Position numbers and translations under genes: made by a program. A DNA stretch of 64,000 nt from NCBI GenBank assembly GCA_020160915.1, contig JAIUPK010000004.1:186001-250000 (forward strand), read 5' to 3'. How positions within the stretch are numbered: the stretch's first letter is position 1; the number at the start of each line of letters is the position of its first letter. The notes beneath the pieces were generated by a model that saw only the letters and a list, made by a program, of their open reading frames with translations, was not told the origin of the DNA and did not search any database. This stretch comes from Actinomycetota bacterium. GTDB lineage: Bacteria; Actinomycetota; Actinomycetes; Actinomycetales; Microbacteriaceae. Positions 52,310-63,844 of the stretch are shown here, one piece after another.

Positions 52310-52642
52310 TTAGGAGACTGCGACTTTCTCATTCGGGTCAATGGTGATCACGCCATCGGCGTCAACGGTCACGGCGTACACCGGCACGGGTTCGTAGGCG
52401 GGAAGCGTGAGGGGCTTTCCGGTGGTCAGCGAGAACATCGATCCGTGCGCCCAGCACTCGATCGCGTCATCCTCGACAAAACCTTCTGCAAGGGAGATGT
52501 CGCCGTGGGTGCAGGTGTCACCGATGGCATACACGACGCCCGCGGCATCCTTCACGACGACGATGGGCACACCCGACAGCACGACGCGGTGGGCCTTGTT
52601 CACCTCGAGTTCGGCGGTGGTCCCGATGCGTTCGGCGGTCAT
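52310..52642 (-). CDS. Rieske-type ferredoxin of the suf operon
   Basis: 110 aa. CTHGDISL and CWAHGSMF supply the two Cys-x-His/Cys-x-x-His pairs that bind a [2Fe-2S] Rieske cluster. Similar to non-heme iron oxygenase ferredoxin subunits. Present between sufD and sufC in many actinobacteria; may pass electrons during cluster assembly (inference). The start overlaps the sufD stop (ATGA). Confidence 0.93.
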   Translation of the reverse strand: MTAERIGTTAELEVNKAHRVVLSGVPIVVVKDAAGVVYAIGDTCTHGDISLAEGFVEDDAIECWAHGSMFSLTTGKPLTLPAYEPVPVYAVTVDADGVITIDPNEKVAVS

Positions 52643-53820
52643 GATCCTGCTCCTGACAGTTCTGATTCGATCCTGCCCTGCAGGTATTCCTCGAGTGCGG
52701 GGTCGCCGATCTTCTGCACGATCTCGGCGAGGAAGCCGATCACGACGAGTCGGCGGGCCTCGGCCTCGGAGATTCCGCGGGCCTGGAGGTAGAACAGCTG
52801 CTCGTCGTCGAAGCGGCCGGTAGCGCTGGCGTGGCCGGCACCGAGGATGTCCCCGGTCTCGATCTCCAAGTTCGGGATCGAATCCGCGCGTGTGCCCTCC
52901 GAGAGCACGAGGTTGCGGTTCTGCTCGTAGGAATCGGTGCCGGATGCCTCGCGGCCGATGAGCACGTCGCCGACCCACACCGTGCGGGCGCCGGCCCCCT
53001 GGAGGGCACCCTTGTAGTTGACCCGGCCCTTGGTGTTGGCCGCCTGGTGGTGGAGGTACACCCGCTGCTCGAGGTGCTGGCCGGCGTCGGCAAAGTAGAG
53101 CCCGTACATCGCGCCGTCGGATCCTTCGCCCGAGAGGTGCAACGAGGGATTGACACGTACCACGCGTCCGCCGAGGGTGACAACGATGTGGGTGAGAGTC
53201 GCATCCCGTCCCACCTGCGCGAAGTGGCTCGCGAGGTGGTGCGCGTCGTCGTCCCACTCCTGAAGCGAGACGACGGTGAGGTGCGCGCCGTCTTCGACGA
53301 CGATCTCGACGTTCTCCACGACGTTCGCCGCGCCCGTGCTGCGCAGAACGATGTGACCCGTGCTGTTCGCTTCCGCCGTGATCACGGTGTGGGCAGCCTT
53401 CGGGGCGGAACCGAAACCACTGCGGTCGAAGCCGAGTGCCACGGGGGCGTCGCCGGTGATCGTGATCGCGAGTGCGGTGTCGAAGCTGGACCAGGCGTTC
53501 GCCGACGCCTTGTCCTCGGGGGATCCTGCAGAACCGACCCGAGGATCGGCGCGCGGGATCCACTCGATGGTGCCGCCCTCGGCGAGCTGCGGCGCGAGGT
53601 CATACCCCGAGCCGTCGAGGTCGCCATCGATGAGGTCGCGCAGCTGCGCCACGGGGGTCAGCTTCCAGTCGACCTCGAGTCCGGTGACCGCGGGGAACTC
53701 GGCCGGGTCGACGGAGGTGAACCGCTCGGAGCGGGTCTGCACTGGCACGCGGCTCGTGTCATCCCACCCGCCGTCACTGTGGGCCTTCGCCCCGTGCTGT
53801 TCGGTTGTTGCCAGACTCAT
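52639..53820 (-). CDS. sufD: Fe-S cluster assembly protein SufD
   Basis: 393 aa beta-helical scaffold subunit. LVVTLGGRVVRVNPSLHLSGEG, GLYFADAGQHLEQRVYLHHQAANTKGRVNYKG and DEEQLFYLQARGISEAEARRLV-type ending (DDEQLFYLQARGIS) match SufD. Starts directly after the sufB stop and ends inside the Rieske start. Confidence 0.96.
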   Translation of the reverse strand: MSLATTEQHGAKAHSDGGWDDTSRVPVQTRSERFTSVDPAEFPAVTGLEVDWKLTPVAQLRDLIDGDLDGSGYDLAPQLAEGGTIEWIPRADPRVGSAGSPEDKASANAWSSFDTALAITITGDAPVALGFDRSGFGSAPKAAHTVITAEANSTGHIVLRSTGAANVVENVEIVVEDGAHLTVVSLQEWDDDAHHLASHFAQVGRDATLTHIVVTLGGRVVRVNPSLHLSGEGSDGAMYGLYFADAGQHLEQRVYLHHQAANTKGRVNYKGALQGAGARTVWVGDVLIGREASGTDSYEQNRNLVLSEGTRADSIPNLEIETGDILGAGHASATGRFDDEQLFYLQARGISEAEARRLVVIGFLAEIVQKIGDPALEEYLQGRIESELSGAGS

Positions 53821-55239
53821 CTAGCCGACACTGCCTTCCATGCTCATCTCGATGAGCTTGTTGAGTTCGAGGGCGTACTCCATGGGCAGCTCGCGGGCGA
53901 TCGGCTCGATGAATCCACGCACGATCATGGCCATGGCCTCGTCTTCGGGCATGCCGCGCGACTGAAGGTAGAACAGCTGCTCGGCGCTGACCCGTGACAC
54001 GGTCGCCTCGTGGCCGAGCTGCACGTCATCCACACGGATGTCGATGGCCGGGTAGGTGTCCGATCGCGAGATCGTGTCAACCAGCAGGGCGTCGCAGCGC
54101 ACGGTGTTGGCGGAGTGGTGCGCCTTCTCGTCGACGCGCACCTCGCCCCGGTACCCGGCGCGACCGCCGCCACGGGCGATGGACTTGGAGACGATGGATG
54201 ACGTCGTGTACGGCGCCATGTGGATCATCTTGGCGCCGGCATCCTGGTGCTGGCCGGGGCCCGCGAACGCAACCGAGAGGGTCTCGCCCTTGGCGTGCTC
54301 CCCCACGAGGTAGATCGACGGGTACTTCATCGTGACCTTGGAGCCGATGTTGCCGTCGATCCACTCCATGGTGGCGCCCTCGTGCGCGATCGCGCGCTTG
54401 GTCACGAGGTTGTAGACGTTGTTCGACCAGTTCTGGATGGTCGTGTACCGAACGCGCGCGTTCTTCTTCACGACGATCTCGACTACGGCCGAGTGCAGCG
54501 AGTCGGACTTGTAGATCGGTGCGGTGCAACCCTCGATGTAGTGCACGTACGAGCCCTCATCGGCGATGATCAGCGTGCGCTCGAACTGGCCCATGTTCTC
54601 GGTGTTGATGCGGAAGTAGGCCTGCAGAGGGATCTCGACGTGAACGCCCTTGGGCACGTACACGAATGACCCGCCCGACCATACCGCCGTGTTGAGCGCC
54701 GCGAACTTGTTGTCGCCGGCCGGGATGACCGTGCCGAAGTACTCCTCGAAGAACTCGGGGTGCTCCTTGAGCGCGGTGTCGGTGTCCATGAAGATGACAC
54801 CCTGAGCCTCGAGCTCGGCGTTGATCGTGTGGTAGACCACCTCGGACTCGTACTGGGCGGCGACACCGGAGACGAGGCGCTTGCGCTCGGCCTCGGGGAT
54901 GCCCAGCTTCTCGTAGGTGTCCTTGATGTCGTCCGGGAGGTCCTCCCAGCTCTGCGCCTGCTTCTCGGTGGAGCGCACGAAGTACTTGATGTTGTCGAAG
55001 TCGATGCCCGACAGGTCTGCTCCCCAGGTGGGCATGGGCTTGCGGAAGAAGTTCTTCAGTCCCGACAGGCGGGTCTTCAGCATCGACTCCGGTTCGTTCT
55101 TGAGGGTCGAGATGTTGCGCACGACGTCTTCATTGATGCCACGCCGAGCGGATGCGCCCGCCTCGTCAGAGTCGGACCACCCGAATTCGTACTGCCCGAG
55201 ACCGTGGAGTTCGGGTCGGTCGATCAACACGTCAGACAT
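53821..55239 (-). CDS. sufB: Fe-S cluster assembly protein SufB
   Basis: 472 aa scaffold core. [53 protein letters not shown] (the conserved Cys) and [20 protein letters not shown] are SufB signatures. First gene of the operon sufB-sufD-Rieske-sufC-DUF59; no sufS, sufU or sufR within it. AAAGAGG before the ATG. Divergent from ctaA. Confidence 0.97.
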   Translation of the reverse strand: MSDVLIDRPELHGLGQYEFGWSDSDEAGASARRGINEDVVRNISTLKNEPESMLKTRLSGLKNFFRKPMPTWGADLSGIDFDNIKYFVRSTEKQAQSWEDLPDDIKDTYEKLGIPEAERKRLVSGVAAQYESEVVYHTINAELEAQGVIFMDTDTALKEHPEFFEEYFGTVIPAGDNKFAALNTAVWSGGSFVYVPKGVHVEIPLQAYFRINTENMGQFERTLIIADEGSYVHYIEGCTAPIYKSDSLHSAVVEIVVKKNARVRYTTIQNWSNNVYNLVTKRAIAHEGATMEWIDGNIGSKVTMKYPSIYLVGEHAKGETLSVAFAGPGQHQDAGAKMIHMAPYTTSSIVSKSIARGGGRAGYRGEVRVDEKAHHSANTVRCDALLVDTISRSDTYPAIDIRVDDVQLGHEATVSRVSAEQLFYLQSRGMPEDEAMAMIVRGFIEPIARELPMEYALELNKLIEMSMEGSVG

Positions 55240-55340
55240 AGCAACCTCTTTCCTACCGTGGGCAACCGGTGTGGTTTCCGCGGCATTCCCCGCGAGTGAA
55301 AAGGCACTGCTGGGGCCTGTTTAGACTGAAGCAGGACAAG

Positions 55341-55355
55341 GGAGCAGATTGCTCC
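55341..55355. promoter_or_regulatory. Small inverted repeat in the sufB-ctaA intergenic region
   Basis: GGAGCA-GAT-TGCTCC, six-base arms, in the roughly 200-base divergent control region. Possible operator for sufB or ctaA; no regulator is identifiable here. No other structure was seen in this gap. Confidence 0.25.
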
Positions 55356-55443
55356 GGTGTCTACGCTGACTCCCCGGCACGGCTATGTTCCTGAACTAAG
55401 TCAATTCTACAGTGAGCCGGGGCAAATAACAGGAGGTTGGGCT

Positions 55444-56355
55444 GTGAAAGCCGTGTTCGCTCGACTGCCCGGCTCGGTGGATGCCCGAATCCGGGGTTTC
55501 GCGATCGCAACGCTCGTGGCGCAGATCCTCATCGTGGGTACCGGTGGGGCCGTGCGGCTCACCGGTTCCGGGCTGGGGTGCCCGACCTGGCCGCGCTGCA
55601 CCGACGATTCCTTCGTGACCACGCCCGAGATGGGCATCCACGGCATCATCGAGTTCGGCAATCGCCTGCTGACCTTCGTGCTCATCGCCATCGCGATCGT
55701 CATGTTCGTGCTGGTGCTTCGCATTCGCCGTGAGCGCCGCGACCTCTTCGTGCTCGCGCTGGTCATCGGGTTGGGGATTCCCGCGCAGGGCGTCATCGGC
55801 GGGCTCTCGGTGCTCACCAACCTCAACCCCTACGTGGTCGGGCTGCATTTCGTGCTCTCGGTCGTTCTCGTGGTTCTCTCGACCGTGCTCGTCTACCGCG
55901 TGTACGCGGGACCGCGTGGCGTCCGGGCTTCGGTGCCGCTCTGGTACTCGGCACTCACCCACGCCACGAGCGCGCTCGTCGCGATCACGATCCTCGTGGG
56001 CATCATCACCACAGGATCTGGCCCGCACGCCGGGGACAGTGGTGCTTCCCGCAATGGCCTGGACTCGGAACTGCTCCAGCACGTGCACAGCTGGCCTGCG
56101 TACGCCACAGTCGCCGCGACGATTCTCCTATTGATCGGGGCGCTGCGCCTCGGCCGCCCCCGGTTGGTTCGGTTCACGGGCATCCTGCTTGCCATCGAGG
56201 CGGCGCAGGTCGCCGTGGGCCTCGCGCAGGCGCGGCTCGGCCTGCCCGAGATACTCGTGGGTACGCACATGGTGCTGGCGTGCTGCCTTGCGGCCGCGAT
56301 GACCGCTGTCGTGCTGTCACTGCGCGAGCCAGCGGCATCCGCCGTCGACGCTTAG
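55444..56355 (+). CDS. ctaA: Heme A synthase (COX15/CtaA)
   Basis: 303 aa membrane monooxygenase converting heme O to heme A. Eight hydrophobic segments; GGAVRLTGSGLGCPTWPRC with the two Cys, HGIIEFGNRLLTFVL (His-Glu heme ligand region), GLSVLTNLNPYVVGLHFVLS and HVHSWPAYATV. The GTG at 55444 is chosen over the earlier GTG 55357 because AGGAGG lies just before it and it gives the normal N-terminus. Convergent with ctaB. Confidence 0.93.
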   Translation: MKAVFARLPGSVDARIRGFAIATLVAQILIVGTGGAVRLTGSGLGCPTWPRCTDDSFVTTPEMGIHGIIEFGNRLLTFVLIAIAIVMFVLVLRIRRERRDLFVLALVIGLGIPAQGVIGGLSVLTNLNPYVVGLHFVLSVVLVVLSTVLVYRVYAGPRGVRASVPLWYSALTHATSALVAITILVGIITTGSGPHAGDSGASRNGLDSELLQHVHSWPAYATVAATILLLIGALRLGRPRLVRFTGILLAIEAAQVAVGLAQARLGLPEILVGTHMVLACCLAAAMTAVVLSLREPAASAVDA

Positions 56356-56365
56356 GGCTCGACTG

Positions 56366-57286
56366 CTAGAACGGCAGCAGGGGATCGATTCCAACCGCGA
56401 GGAAGACCAGCGTCAGATAGGTGATCGAGGAGTGGAACACCCGCATGGGCCGAACGTCCCCGTGACGGATCGCCGTCGAATACAGCCGGTGTGACTCATA
56501 GATGAACCACGCGCCCGCGACGACAGCGACCACCGAGTAGAGCACGCCCATGGGTGCCACGGGAATCAGCAGCAACGAGCAGGCGACGGTCGCCCACGCG
56601 TAGAGCACGACCTGCAGGCCGACGACGGTGCGACCGCGCACGACGGCAAGCATCGGGACGTTCACCGACTGGTAGTCAGCGCGGTACTTCATTGACAGTG
56701 GCCAGTAGTGCGGCGGGGTCCACAGGAAGACGATTCCGAACAGGATCACGGGAGTCCAGCTCAGGGAGCCTGTTACCGCAGCCCATCCGATGAGCACGGG
56801 CATGCACCCAGCGGCGCCGCCCCAGACGATGTTCTGAGGTGTGCGGCGCTTGAGAACGAGCGTGTAGATGAAGACGTAGAAGAGGATCGCCGCCAACGAG
56901 AGGCCAGCCGCAAGCCAATTGACGATGAAGCCCAGCCACAGCACCGAGGCGACGCCGGAGATCCAGGCGAATGCGAGCGCCTCGCCGTCACGGAGCTCCC
57001 CGGTGACCAAGGGGCGCTTGCTCGTGCGATCCATCACCCGATCGATGTCGCGGTCGATGTAGCAGTTGAACGCATTGGCCGAGCCGGCGCTCAGGGTGCC
57101 GCCGACGAGCGTCGCGAGCACGAGCCAGAGGTCAGGAATGCCGCCCGCGGCGAGAACCATTACCGGCGCGGTGGTCACGAGGAGCAATTCGATGACGCGG
57201 GGTTTGGTGAGTGCGATGTAGGCCTTCAGCTTGCGGCGGATGCCGATCCGCCCGGTCGCGGGTCGGGTCTCGACGGCTACATCCAT
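56366..57286 (-). CDS. ctaB: Protoheme IX farnesyltransferase
   Basis: 306 aa UbiA-family membrane prenyltransferase that makes heme O from protoheme. [28 protein letters not shown] carries the first Asp-rich NDxxDxxxD-like motif, followed by alternating transmembrane segments; [24 protein letters not shown] gives the second conserved region. Supplies CtaA. TACAAT seven bases before the ATG. Confidence 0.95.
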   Translation of the reverse strand: MDVAVETRPATGRIGIRRKLKAYIALTKPRVIELLLVTTAPVMVLAAGGIPDLWLVLATLVGGTLSAGSANAFNCYIDRDIDRVMDRTSKRPLVTGELRDGEALAFAWISGVASVLWLGFIVNWLAAGLSLAAILFYVFIYTLVLKRRTPQNIVWGGAAGCMPVLIGWAAVTGSLSWTPVILFGIVFLWTPPHYWPLSMKYRADYQSVNVPMLAVVRGRTVVGLQVVLYAWATVACSLLLIPVAPMGVLYSVVAVVAGAWFIYESHRLYSTAIRHGDVRPMRVFHSSITYLTLVFLAVGIDPLLPF

Positions 57287-57293
57287 GATTTCG

Positions 57294-57299
57294 ATTGTA
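57294..57299 (-). promoter_or_regulatory. -10 element of ctaB
   Basis: TACAAT on the minus strand, seven bases before the ATG at 57286. Confidence 0.5.
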
Positions 57300-57367
57300 G
57301 GCGACCACCGAGTCGTCGCTCGCTGTCACGAGCGGTCACCCGGCGGCAGACCGGTCACGACGACTCC

Positions 57368-57373
57368 TATACT
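57368..57373 (+). promoter_or_regulatory. -10 element of the tkt operon
   Basis: TATACT lies 84 bases before the GTG of tkt, implying a conventional leader unlike the leaderless genes around it. No clear -35. Confidence 0.4.
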
Positions 57374-57457
57374 TGAATCGCCTGCCAGCCGGGCTCACCA
57401 CTACCGCGCTCGGGCCGCCAGGCCACAGTGCGCCGCTGAAGAAGGGTCACAACCATC

Positions 57458-59551
57458 GTGGCAGCTCTCCAATGGGATCCCATTGACAACAAGGCAGTAG
57501 ACACGGCGCGAATCCTCGCTGCCGATGCCGTCGAGAAGGTCGGCAACGGCCACCCGGGTACGGCCATGAGCCTCGCTCCCGCCGCGTACCTGCTGTTCCA
57601 GAAGGTCATGCGCCGCGACCCCAGCGACAATGCGTGGATCGGTCGCGACCGCTTCATCCTCTCGGTGGGCCACAGCTCGCTCACTCAGTACATCCAGCTC
57701 TACTTCGGCGGCTACGGTCTCGAGCTCGACGACATCAAGGCGCTGCGTACCTGGGGTTCCAAGACTCCCGGACACCCCGAGTACGGGCACACCGCGGGCG
57801 TCGAGATCACCACGGGCCCCCTGGGTCAGGGCATCTCGTCGGCCGTCGGCTTCGCCTACGCGAGCCGCTACGAGCGCGGGCTCTTCGACCCCGACGCACC
57901 GGCGGGCACGAGCCCGTTCGATCACTTCATCTATGTCATCGCCGGGGACGGCGACCTGCAGGAGGGCGTGTCCGCAGAGGCATCCTCGCTCGCTGGACAC
58001 CAGCAGCTCGGCAACCTCATCGCGATCTACGACTCCAACCAGATCTCGATCGAGGACGACACCAACATCGCCTTCACAGAAGACGTCAAGGCCCGCTACG
58101 AGGCGTACCACTGGCATGTGCAGGTGGTCGACTGGAAGAAGACCGGCGTCTACACCGAGGACGTCGCGGAGCTGAACGCGGCGATCGAGGCAGCGAAGGG
58201 CGTCATCGACAAGCCGTCGCTCATCATCCTGCGCACGATCATCGGCTGGCCGGCCCCGCATAAGCAGAACTCGGGCAAGATCCACGGCTCGGCCCTGGGT
58301 GCTGACGAGCTGGCCGCAACCAAGCGCGTGCTGGGTTTCGACCCGGAGCAGACCTTCGAGGTCGCCGACGAGGTGATCGAGCACACCCGTAAGGCCGTCG
58401 AGCGCGGCAAGGCCGCCCACGCCGAGTGGCAGGTCGGTTTTGACGCCTGGGCCGCGGCCAACCCGGAGCGAAAGGCGCTCTTCGACCGCCTGCAGACCGG
58501 CGCGCTGCCGGATGGCGTCGAGGCCGCGCTGCCCGTCTTCGAGGCGGGCAAGGATGTCTCCACTCGCGCCGCGAGCGGCAAGGTGCTCGGCGCGCTCGGT
58601 GCCGTCATCCCCGAGCTCTGGGGCGGCTCGGCCGACCTCGCCGAGTCGAACCTCACCACCATCGAGGGTGCCGCGTCGTTCATCCCGAGCGTGCACTCCA
58701 CGCACGAGTGGACCGGCAACGACTACGGACGTGTGCTCCATTTCGGCATCCGCGAACACGCCATGGCGGCGATCATCAACGGCATCGTCCTGCACGGACC
58801 CACCCGTGCCTTCGGCGGAACCTTCCTGATCTTCAGCGACTACATGCGCCCCGCCGTTCGCCTCGCGGCCCTCATGGCCGTGCCGTCGATCTTCGTATGG
58901 ACTCACGACTCGGTCGCCCTCGGTGAGGATGGACCGACCCACCAGCCGATCGAGCAACTCGCCACCCTCCGCGCGATCCCCGGCTTCGACGTCGTGCGAC
59001 CCGCCGATGCGAACGAGGTCGCGTGGGCGTGGAAGACGATCCTCGAGCGCCGCAAGGGACCGGCAGGCATCGCGCTGAGCCGTCAGAACCTGCCCGTCTT
59101 CGAGCGCGGTTCTGGCGCGGCATCCGGTGACACCCTCGCCGCCGCGAGCAATGTCTCGCGGGGCGCCTATGTGCTCGCCGAGGCCCCCAACGGCTCCCCC
59201 GACGTGATTCTCATTGCGACCGGCTCGGAAGTGCAGATCGCCGTCGAGGCACGAGGCGTGCTCGCTGCCGAGGGCATCAGCGCTCGCGTCGTCTCAGCAC
59301 CGAGCCTCGAGTGGTTCGAGGAGCAGGATGCCGCGTACCGCGAGTCAGTGCTGCCGGCGTCGGTCACCGCTCGCGTGTCCATCGAGGCGGGGATCAACCT
59401 CACCTGGCGCCCTTACGTGGGTGATCGCGGCCGCAGCGTCTCGATCGAGCACTTCGGGGCATCCGCCGACTACAAGACTCTGTTCCGTGAATTCGGAATC
59501 ACCACCGAGGCCGCCGTGGCCGCAGCCAAGGAATCGTTGGCCGCCCAGTAG
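57458..59551 (+). CDS. tkt: Transketolase
   Basis: 697 aa thiamine-diphosphate enzyme of the pentose-phosphate pathway. [31 protein letters not shown] with the ThDP Mg motif, [22 protein letters not shown], and [18 protein letters not shown]. Full length. GTG start with AAGAAGGG upstream. First gene of tkt-tal-pgi-zwf-opcA. Confidence 0.97.
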   Translation: MAALQWDPIDNKAVDTARILAADAVEKVGNGHPGTAMSLAPAAYLLFQKVMRRDPSDNAWIGRDRFILSVGHSSLTQYIQLYFGGYGLELDDIKALRTWGSKTPGHPEYGHTAGVEITTGPLGQGISSAVGFAYASRYERGLFDPDAPAGTSPFDHFIYVIAGDGDLQEGVSAEASSLAGHQQLGNLIAIYDSNQISIEDDTNIAFTEDVKARYEAYHWHVQVVDWKKTGVYTEDVAELNAAIEAAKGVIDKPSLIILRTIIGWPAPHKQNSGKIHGSALGADELAATKRVLGFDPEQTFEVADEVIEHTRKAVERGKAAHAEWQVGFDAWAAANPERKALFDRLQTGALPDGVEAALPVFEAGKDVSTRAASGKVLGALGAVIPELWGGSADLAESNLTTIEGAASFIPSVHSTHEWTGNDYGRVLHFGIREHAMAAIINGIVLHGPTRAFGGTFLIFSDYMRPAVRLAALMAVPSIFVWTHDSVALGEDGPTHQPIEQLATLRAIPGFDVVRPADANEVAWAWKTILERRKGPAGIALSRQNLPVFERGSGAASGDTLAAASNVSRGAYVLAEAPNGSPDVILIATGSEVQIAVEARGVLAAEGISARVVSAPSLEWFEEQDAAYRESVLPASVTARVSIEAGINLTWRPYVGDRGRSVSIEHFGASADYKTLFREFGITTEAAVAAAKESLAAQ

Positions 59552-59574
59552 GCCGGCCTCAGGAAGAAGAAGCA

Positions 59575-60687
59575 ATGAGCACCGAATCCCCCACCGCAGC
59601 CCTGTCCGACCTCGGAGTCAGCATCTGGCTCGACGACCTCTCCCGGGAACGCATCGCCTCAGGCGGACTGCAGAAGCTCATCTCCGAGCGCAATGTCGTC
59701 GGCGTCACGACCAACCCGACCATCTTCGCGAGTGCCCTTGCCAAGGGTGAGGCGTATGACGCCGCGGTGGGAGCGCTGGCGAAGGCCGGCGCTGCGGTCA
59801 CGGACGCTGTGTTCGAGATCACCACCGACGACGTCGCGGCAGCGTGCGACATCTTCCGCCCTATCTACGACGCGACGGCCGGCTTCGACGGCCGCGTCTC
59901 GATCGAGGTCGAGCCGGGACTTGCTCACGACGCTGCGGGCACGATCGCTCAGGCCAAGCAGCTCTGGGAGAAGGTCGACCGCGAGAACGCGCTCATCAAG
60001 ATCCCCGCGACCGTCGAGGGTCTCGAGGCGATCGCCGCGACGATCGGGGCGGGCATCAGCGTCAACGTGACCCTGATCTTCAGCCTCGAGCGGCACCGCG
60101 AGGTCATCAACGCCTACCTCACCGGTCTCGAGACCGCCAAGGCCGCGGGAATCGACATCTCCACCATCCACTCCGTCGCCTCGTTCTTCGTGTCTCGTGT
60201 GGACACCGAGATCGACAAGCGTCTCGACGCGATCGGTACCGACGAGGCGAAGGCCCTGAAGAGCAAGGCCGGCATCGCCAACGCTCGCCTCGCGTACGAG
60301 GTCTACGAGCAGGCGTTCGCGTCGGAGCGCGCCAAGGTGCTCCTGGCCGCCGGCGCCAACAAGCAGCGTCCGCTCTGGGCGTCGACCGGCGTGAAGGACC
60401 CGAGCCTGCCGGACACCCTGTACGTGACCGAGCTCGCTGTGGCCGACACCGTCAACACGATGCCGGAGAAGACGCTGGAGGCGACCTTCGACCATGGGGT
60501 CATCGAGGGTGACCAGGTCACCGGCTCCTACGCCGAGGCGAATGCCACGCTCGACGCGCTTGCCGCTCTCGGCATCTCGTACGACGAGGTGACGGCGCTG
60601 CTCGAGAAGGAGGGCGTCGAGAAGTTCATCGTCTCCTGGAACGAACTGCTCGACACCGTGTCTGCCGCTCTCGAGGCGGCCAAGTGA
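59575..60687 (+). CDS. tal: Transaldolase
   Basis: 370 aa. Schiff-base Lys142 in [21 protein letters not shown] at the N-terminus and [13 protein letters not shown] are actinobacterial transaldolase marks. Converts sedoheptulose-7-phosphate and glyceraldehyde-3-phosphate. Twenty-three bases after tkt; stop overlaps the pgi GTG. Confidence 0.97.
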   Translation: MSTESPTAALSDLGVSIWLDDLSRERIASGGLQKLISERNVVGVTTNPTIFASALAKGEAYDAAVGALAKAGAAVTDAVFEITTDDVAAACDIFRPIYDATAGFDGRVSIEVEPGLAHDAAGTIAQAKQLWEKVDRENALIKIPATVEGLEAIAATIGAGISVNVTLIFSLERHREVINAYLTGLETAKAAGIDISTIHSVASFFVSRVDTEIDKRLDAIGTDEAKALKSKAGIANARLAYEVYEQAFASERAKVLLAAGANKQRPLWASTGVKDPSLPDTLYVTELAVADTVNTMPEKTLEATFDHGVIEGDQVTGSYAEANATLDALAALGISYDEVTALLEKEGVEKFIVSWNELLDTVSAALEAAK

Positions 60688-62282
60688 GCGTCAAGATCGC
60701 GGTCTCCGGCGCGGCGGCCGAGGCCGTCGACCGGGTAGTCCCCCAGCTCGTCAGCGATCTCGTCGCGAGCCGTATCACCGGCGGTGACGAGACGCTGTGG
60801 GGGCCGGATGCCGAGGAGGAATCCGCCAAGCGACTGGGCTGGGTGGAGGCCGTCACTGTGTCGCGGCCGATGGTCGAGGACATCTATGCGCTCCGCGACA
60901 AGCTGCGCGCTGAGGGGGTGAATCACATCGTTCTCGGCGGAATGGGTGGTTCGTCGCTCGCTCCCGAGGTGATCACCCGCACCTACGGAGTCGAGCTCAC
61001 CGTGCTCGATTCGACGGATCCCGGTCAGGTGCTGGCAGCTCTGGGTGATCGGCTCGCCACGACCGCCGTGGTCATCTCCTCCAAGTCGGGTTCGACTGTG
61101 GAGACCGACAGCCAGAAGCGCATCTACGAGAAGTTCTTCTCCGAGGCGGGCATCGACCCACTCGAGCGCATCGTTGTGGTCACCGACCCCGGTTCGCCTC
61201 TGGATGCCGCGTCGCGCGCCACCGGATACCGCGTGTTCAACGCCGACCCCAATGTCGGCGGACGTTACTCCGCCCTGACCGCCTTTGGCCTCGTTCCGAG
61301 CGGTCTTGCCGGTGTGGACCTCAATGAACTGCTCGACGAGGCCGAGGCCGTGATGGTCGAGCTCGCAGTCGACAACACCGCGAACCCCGGCCTGGTGCTC
61401 GGTGCCGCGATCGCGGGAACACTCCCCCTCAAGGACAAGCTCGGGATCGTTCCTGACGGAACCCACATTCTTGGCTTCGGCGACTGGGCTGAACAGCTCA
61501 TCGCGGAGTCGACGGGCAAGCTCGGCAAGGGCATCCTCCCTGTCGTGTTGGACGTGAACTCGCCCGAGCTGAGCGAGAACCTGCCCGACCTTCAGATCGT
61601 GCGCCTGGTGGGCGACTGGGATGACACGCGCGAGGTCGCCGACGGCGAGATCGAGATCGCGGGCAGCCTGGGCGGCCAGATCCTGGTCTGGGAGTACGCC
61701 ACGGCTGTCGCGGGGCGGCTCCTGGGTATCAACCCCTTCGATCAGCCCGACGTGGAATCCGCGAAGATCGCCACCCGCGCGCTCATCGATCACCCGTCGG
61801 AGCCGGCAGCACCGGCCTTTGTGGACGGCGACGTCGAGGTGCGCGGTACCGCAGACGTCGTGTCGGGTGCGACTGACCTCGCGGGCGCCATCTCGTCGCT
61901 GCTCTCCCACCTGAGCGATGACGGCTACGTCTCGATTCAGGCCTACGTCGACCGTGTTGCGCACCCTGAGTTGCACCAGCTTCGCGATGCGCTTGCGGCC
62001 CGCGCCAAGCGCCCCGTCACGTTCGGTTGGGGTCCCCGCTTCCTGCACTCGACGGGACAGTTCCACAAGGGCGGACCCGCGGTCGGAGTATTCCTCCAGA
62101 TCACGACCGTCGAGGATACCGACCTGCAGATTCCCGAGCGTCCGTTCACCTTCGGCCAACTCATTCGTGCTCAGGCGGATGGCGACGCGAGTGTGCTCGC
62201 CGAGCACGGCCGGCCGGTGCTGAGTCTCACCTTGCGCAACCCCGGTGCGAGCATCCCGGTCGTCGTCAGCGCACTCAACTAG
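60684..62282 (+). CDS. pgi: Glucose-6-phosphate isomerase
   Basis: 532 aa. [30 protein letters not shown] (sugar-phosphate SIS domain) and the C-terminal [22 protein letters not shown] match the pgi form found with tal in actinobacteria. GTG start in a four-base overlap with tal. Links glycolysis with zwf downstream. Confidence 0.93.
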   Translation: MSVKIAVSGAAAEAVDRVVPQLVSDLVASRITGGDETLWGPDAEEESAKRLGWVEAVTVSRPMVEDIYALRDKLRAEGVNHIVLGGMGGSSLAPEVITRTYGVELTVLDSTDPGQVLAALGDRLATTAVVISSKSGSTVETDSQKRIYEKFFSEAGIDPLERIVVVTDPGSPLDAASRATGYRVFNADPNVGGRYSALTAFGLVPSGLAGVDLNELLDEAEAVMVELAVDNTANPGLVLGAAIAGTLPLKDKLGIVPDGTHILGFGDWAEQLIAESTGKLGKGILPVVLDVNSPELSENLPDLQIVRLVGDWDDTREVADGEIEIAGSLGGQILVWEYATAVAGRLLGINPFDQPDVESAKIATRALIDHPSEPAAPAFVDGDVEVRGTADVVSGATDLAGAISSLLSHLSDDGYVSIQAYVDRVAHPELHQLRDALAARAKRPVTFGWGPRFLHSTGQFHKGGPAVGVFLQITTVEDTDLQIPERPFTFGQLIRAQADGDASVLAEHGRPVLSLTLRNPGASIPVVVSALN

Positions 62283-62302
62283 CACGTCTCGCGAGGAGCA
62301 CC

Positions 62303-63844
62303 ATGTCACCGGTGGAGATTTCGGCCGACTTCAACCCGCTCCGGTTGCCGTCGGATCGTCGGCTGAATCGGATTGCTGGCCCTAGCGGGCTGGTGATCTT
62401 CGGTGTCACCGGCGACCTGTCCCGCAAGAAGCTCATGCCGGCGGTCTATGACCTCGCCAACCGAGGACTCCTGCCTCCGGGCTTCGCGCTGGTCGGCTTT
62501 GCTCGCCGGGACTGGGAAGACGAGGACTTCGCCGAGGTCGTGCACGATGCCGTCAAGAAGTACGCGCGCACGCCGTTCGACGAGGATGTCTGGGCGCAGC
62601 TGGCCCAGGGCATCCGCTTCGTGCAGGGCGAGTTCGATGACGCATCGGCCTTCGAGGATCTCAAGCAGACCATCGAAGACCTAGATCGTGATCGCGGCAC
62701 GATGGGCAACCACGCCTTCTACCTGTCGATCCCGCCGAAGTCGTTCCCGCAGGTCACAGAGCAGCTGCGCAACTCCGGGCTAGCCGAGCAGCAGGACGGT
62801 CAGTGGCGACGCGTGGTCATCGAGAAGCCGTTCGGCAGCGATCTCGTGACTGCCCGTGAACTCAATGCGGTGGTCGAGTCGGTCTTCCCGCCCGACAGCG
62901 TCTTCCGGATCGATCACTATCTGGGCAAGGAGACGGTGCAGAACATCCTGGCGCTGCGCTTCGCCAACCAGCTGTACGAACCCATCTGGAACGCCAACTA
63001 CGTCGACCACGTGCAGATCACGATGGCAGAGGACGTGGGCGTCGGCGGTCGCGCCGGGTACTACGACGGCATTGGCGCGGCACGCGATGTGATCCAGAAC
63101 CATCTGCTTCAGCTCCTGGCGCTCACCGCCATGGAAGAGCCAGTCTCATTCGATGCCGCCGACCTGCGCGCCGAGAAGGAGAAGGTGCTCTCGGCGGTCC
63201 GTCTGCCGAAGGACTTGGGAAAGCACACCGCCCGGGGTCAGTACTCGGGCGGCTGGTCGGGCGGGGAGAAGGTCGTCGGATTCCTCGAAGAGGAGGGCAT
63301 GAACCCTCAGTCGACGACCGAGACCTTCGCGGCCATCCGCCTCGACATCGGCACGCGTCGCTGGGCCGGGGTGCCCTTCTACCTTCGCACCGGCAAGCGT
63401 CTCGGTCGCCGCGTGACCGAGATCGCTGTCGTCTTCAAGCGCGCTCCCCAGTACCTCTTCGCCGAGAGCCAGACCTCTGCTCTTGGGCAGAATGCCCTCG
63501 TCATCCGAGTGCAACCTGACGAGGGTGTCACGATCAGGTTCGGCTCGAAGGTTCCGGGCGCGGGCATGCAGGTGCGCGACGTGACCATGGACTTCGGTTA
63601 CGGTCACGCCTTCACGGAGGCCAGCCCCGAGGCGTACGAGCGTCTCATTCTGGACGTGCTTCTGGGTGACCCGCCCCTGTTCCCGCGGCACGAAGAGGTG
63701 GAACTGAGTTGGAAGATCCTCGACCCGATCGAGGAGTACTGGGCCAAGCAGGGCCAGCCGGAGCAGTACCGACCGGGAACGTGGGGTCCGCCGTCGGCTG
63801 ACGCCCTCATGGCCCGTGACGGTCGCAGTTGGAGGCGTCCATGA
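62303..63844 (+). CDS. zwf: Glucose-6-phosphate dehydrogenase
   Basis: 513 aa. NADP-binding GVTGDLSRKKLMPA, active-site RIDHYLGKETVQNI (catalytic His follows Asp) and VVIEKPFG. First step of the oxidative pentose-phosphate pathway, making NADPH. GCGAGGAG before the ATG; stop overlaps opcA. Confidence 0.97.
   Translation: MSPVEISADFNPLRLPSDRRLNRIAGPSGLVIFGVTGDLSRKKLMPAVYDLANRGLLPPGFALVGFARRDWEDEDFAEVVHDAVKKYARTPFDEDVWAQLAQGIRFVQGEFDDASAFEDLKQTIEDLDRDRGTMGNHAFYLSIPPKSFPQVTEQLRNSGLAEQQDGQWRRVVIEKPFGSDLVTARELNAVVESVFPPDSVFRIDHYLGKETVQNILALRFANQLYEPIWNANYVDHVQITMAEDVGVGGRAGYYDGIGAARDVIQNHLLQLLALTAMEEPVSFDAADLRAEKEKVLSAVRLPKDLGKHTARGQYSGGWSGGEKVVGFLEEEGMNPQSTTETFAAIRLDIGTRRWAGVPFYLRTGKRLGRRVTEIAVVFKRAPQYLFAESQTSALGQNALVIRVQPDEGVTIRFGSKVPGAGMQVRDVTMDFGYGHAFTEASPEAYERLILDVLLGDPPLFPRHEEVELSWKILDPIEEYWAKQGQPEQYRPGTWGPPSADALMARDGRSWRRP

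Noticed and set aside
60528-62309. A 593-codon minus-strand open frame opposite pgi
   Set aside because: Antisense shadow of a clear enzyme gene; no promoter, ribosome site or motif.
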